Assembly: GCA_002383665.1 (NCBI GenBank)
Contig: DFZI01000021.1
Coordinates: 9,851 to 23,506 of the forward strand
Direction: 5' to 3'
Length of the DNA: 13,656 nt
Source: Dehalococcoidia bacterium UBA4060
GTDB lineage: Bacteria; Chloroflexota; Dehalococcoidia; GIF9; UBA5629
The notes beneath the pieces were generated by a model. It searched no databases. It saw only the letters and a program-made list of their open reading frames with translations, and was not told the origin of the DNA. Shown piece after piece: positions 13,196-13,656 of the stretch. Both the position numbers and the translations under genes were made by a program. Each line of letters starts with the position of its first letter. Positions within the stretch are counted from its first letter, which is position 1.

Positions 13196-13656
13196 ATGGA
13201 TAAGATAAGAATTCTACTGGCCGAAGATCACAAAGTAGTTAGAGAAGGTACAAGACGGCTGCTGGAATCGCAGAATGATTTTGAGGTAGTCGGGGAAGCA
13301 AGCGACGGAATTGAGGCAGTTGAGTTGGCCAAGAAATATAAACCTGAGATTATTATTATGGATGTGTCGATGCCACGGCTTAATGGCATAGAAGCAACCA
13401 AACAGATAAAGGCAATATATCCCAATATGGCTGTCCTGGTGTTGACGGGTTATGATGATGATGAATATGTCTTCGCATTACTTGAAGCAGGTGCAGCAGG
13501 CTATTTGCTAAAGGAATCGAGCGGGCAGGAGTTGATCGATGCCATCAGACAGGTAATGACGGGTGAGCCGGTATTGCATCCCAAGATCATGAAAAAGGTA
13601 CTTAACAGGTTAAGGTCACCGTCAGAAGATCAGTCAACCCAGTCGTTGGGTGAGGT
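13196..13656 (+). CDS. NarL/FixJ-family response regulator (3' end missing)
   Basis: Only the first 153 codons are inside the window. The receiver domain is complete: acidic pocket E10/D11 (LLAEDH), phospho-acceptor D56 (IIIMDVSMPRLNG), T84 (VLVLTGYDD) and K106 (GYLLKESS). The ALLEAGAAGYLLK and LIDAIRQVMTGEPVLHP segments are typical of NarL/LuxR-type regulators. After a short linker (SPSEDQSTQS) the sequence runs off the edge, where a LuxR-type helix-turn-helix would be expected. The ATG follows a GGGG ribosome site at 7-nt spacing. A partner histidine kinase is not in the window. Divergence from the two-CW gene and closeness to the hydrogenase operon make control of either possible but unproven. 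Confidence 0.9.
   Translation, partial: MDKIRILLAEDHKVVREGTRRLLESQNDFEVVGEASDGIEAVELAKKYKPEIIIMDVSMPRLNGIEATKQIKAIYPNMAVLVLTGYDDDEYVFALLEAGAAGYLLKESSGQELIDAIRQVMTGEPVLHPKIMKKVLNRLRSPSEDQSTQSLGE

Noticed and set aside
1..13656. CRISPR arrays, insertion sequences, tRNA or rRNA genes.
   Set aside because: No repeat-spacer pattern, transposase motif, terminal inverted repeats or RNA gene signatures were seen by eye; the degenerate recombinase has no visible attachment sites or cargo around it.

Overview
The window is about 13.7 kb of anaerobe-type chromosome. Gene content and style (dense same-strand operons, a small basic single-span membrane protein beside uvrC/xer/pcm, a multi-subunit soluble [NiFe] hydrogenase, a NarL-type regulator) suggest Chloroflexota, perhaps Dehalococcoidia. 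That placement is inference from gene style; no rRNA or other phylogenetic marker is present.

Left part (1-3786): uvrC (nucleotide excision repair) lies on the minus strand. It is divergent from a plus-strand unit of three genes: a Xer-like tyrosine recombinase whose catalytic set is degraded, a small membrane protein of unknown function, and pcm (L-isoaspartyl protein methyltransferase).

Centre (3800-12444, all minus strand, transcribed right to left): a [NiFe]-hydrogenase operon in the order NuoE/HydC-like, NuoF/HydB-like fused to a GltD/NfnB-like flavoprotein, NuoG/HydA-like, small subunit (HoxY/HydS), large subunit (HoxH/HydL). Intergenic gaps are 11-19 nt. An intrinsic terminator follows the large subunit. 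Only about 16 nt after its T-tract comes a stand-alone HoxU-like iron-sulfur subunit, then a 95-residue unknown protein that ends convergently with pcm. Together the five core subunits would form a cytoplasmic complex linking H2 to a NAD(H) site (FMN, NuoF part) and a second FAD/NAD(P)H site (GltD part). Motif counting allows up to eleven Fe-S clusters. The layout resembles the flavin-based electron-bifurcating HydABCSL hydrogenases, with the GltD fusion as the distinctive element.

Right part (12477-13656): a small cysteine-rich 'two-CW' type protein (minus strand) sits upstream of the hydrogenase operon, separated from it by a strong intrinsic terminator that leaves almost no room for a separate promoter. 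It is divergent from a NarL/FixJ-family response regulator that runs off the right edge. The 278-bp divergent spacer carries a good promoter and two short palindromes.

No tRNA, rRNA, CRISPR array, insertion sequence or phage gene was seen. The points most worth a second look are the NuoF-GltD fusion, the vestigial molybdopterin-type domain in the NuoG-like subunit, the two terminators placed directly before start codons, and the recombinase with two replaced catalytic residues and a clipped tail.
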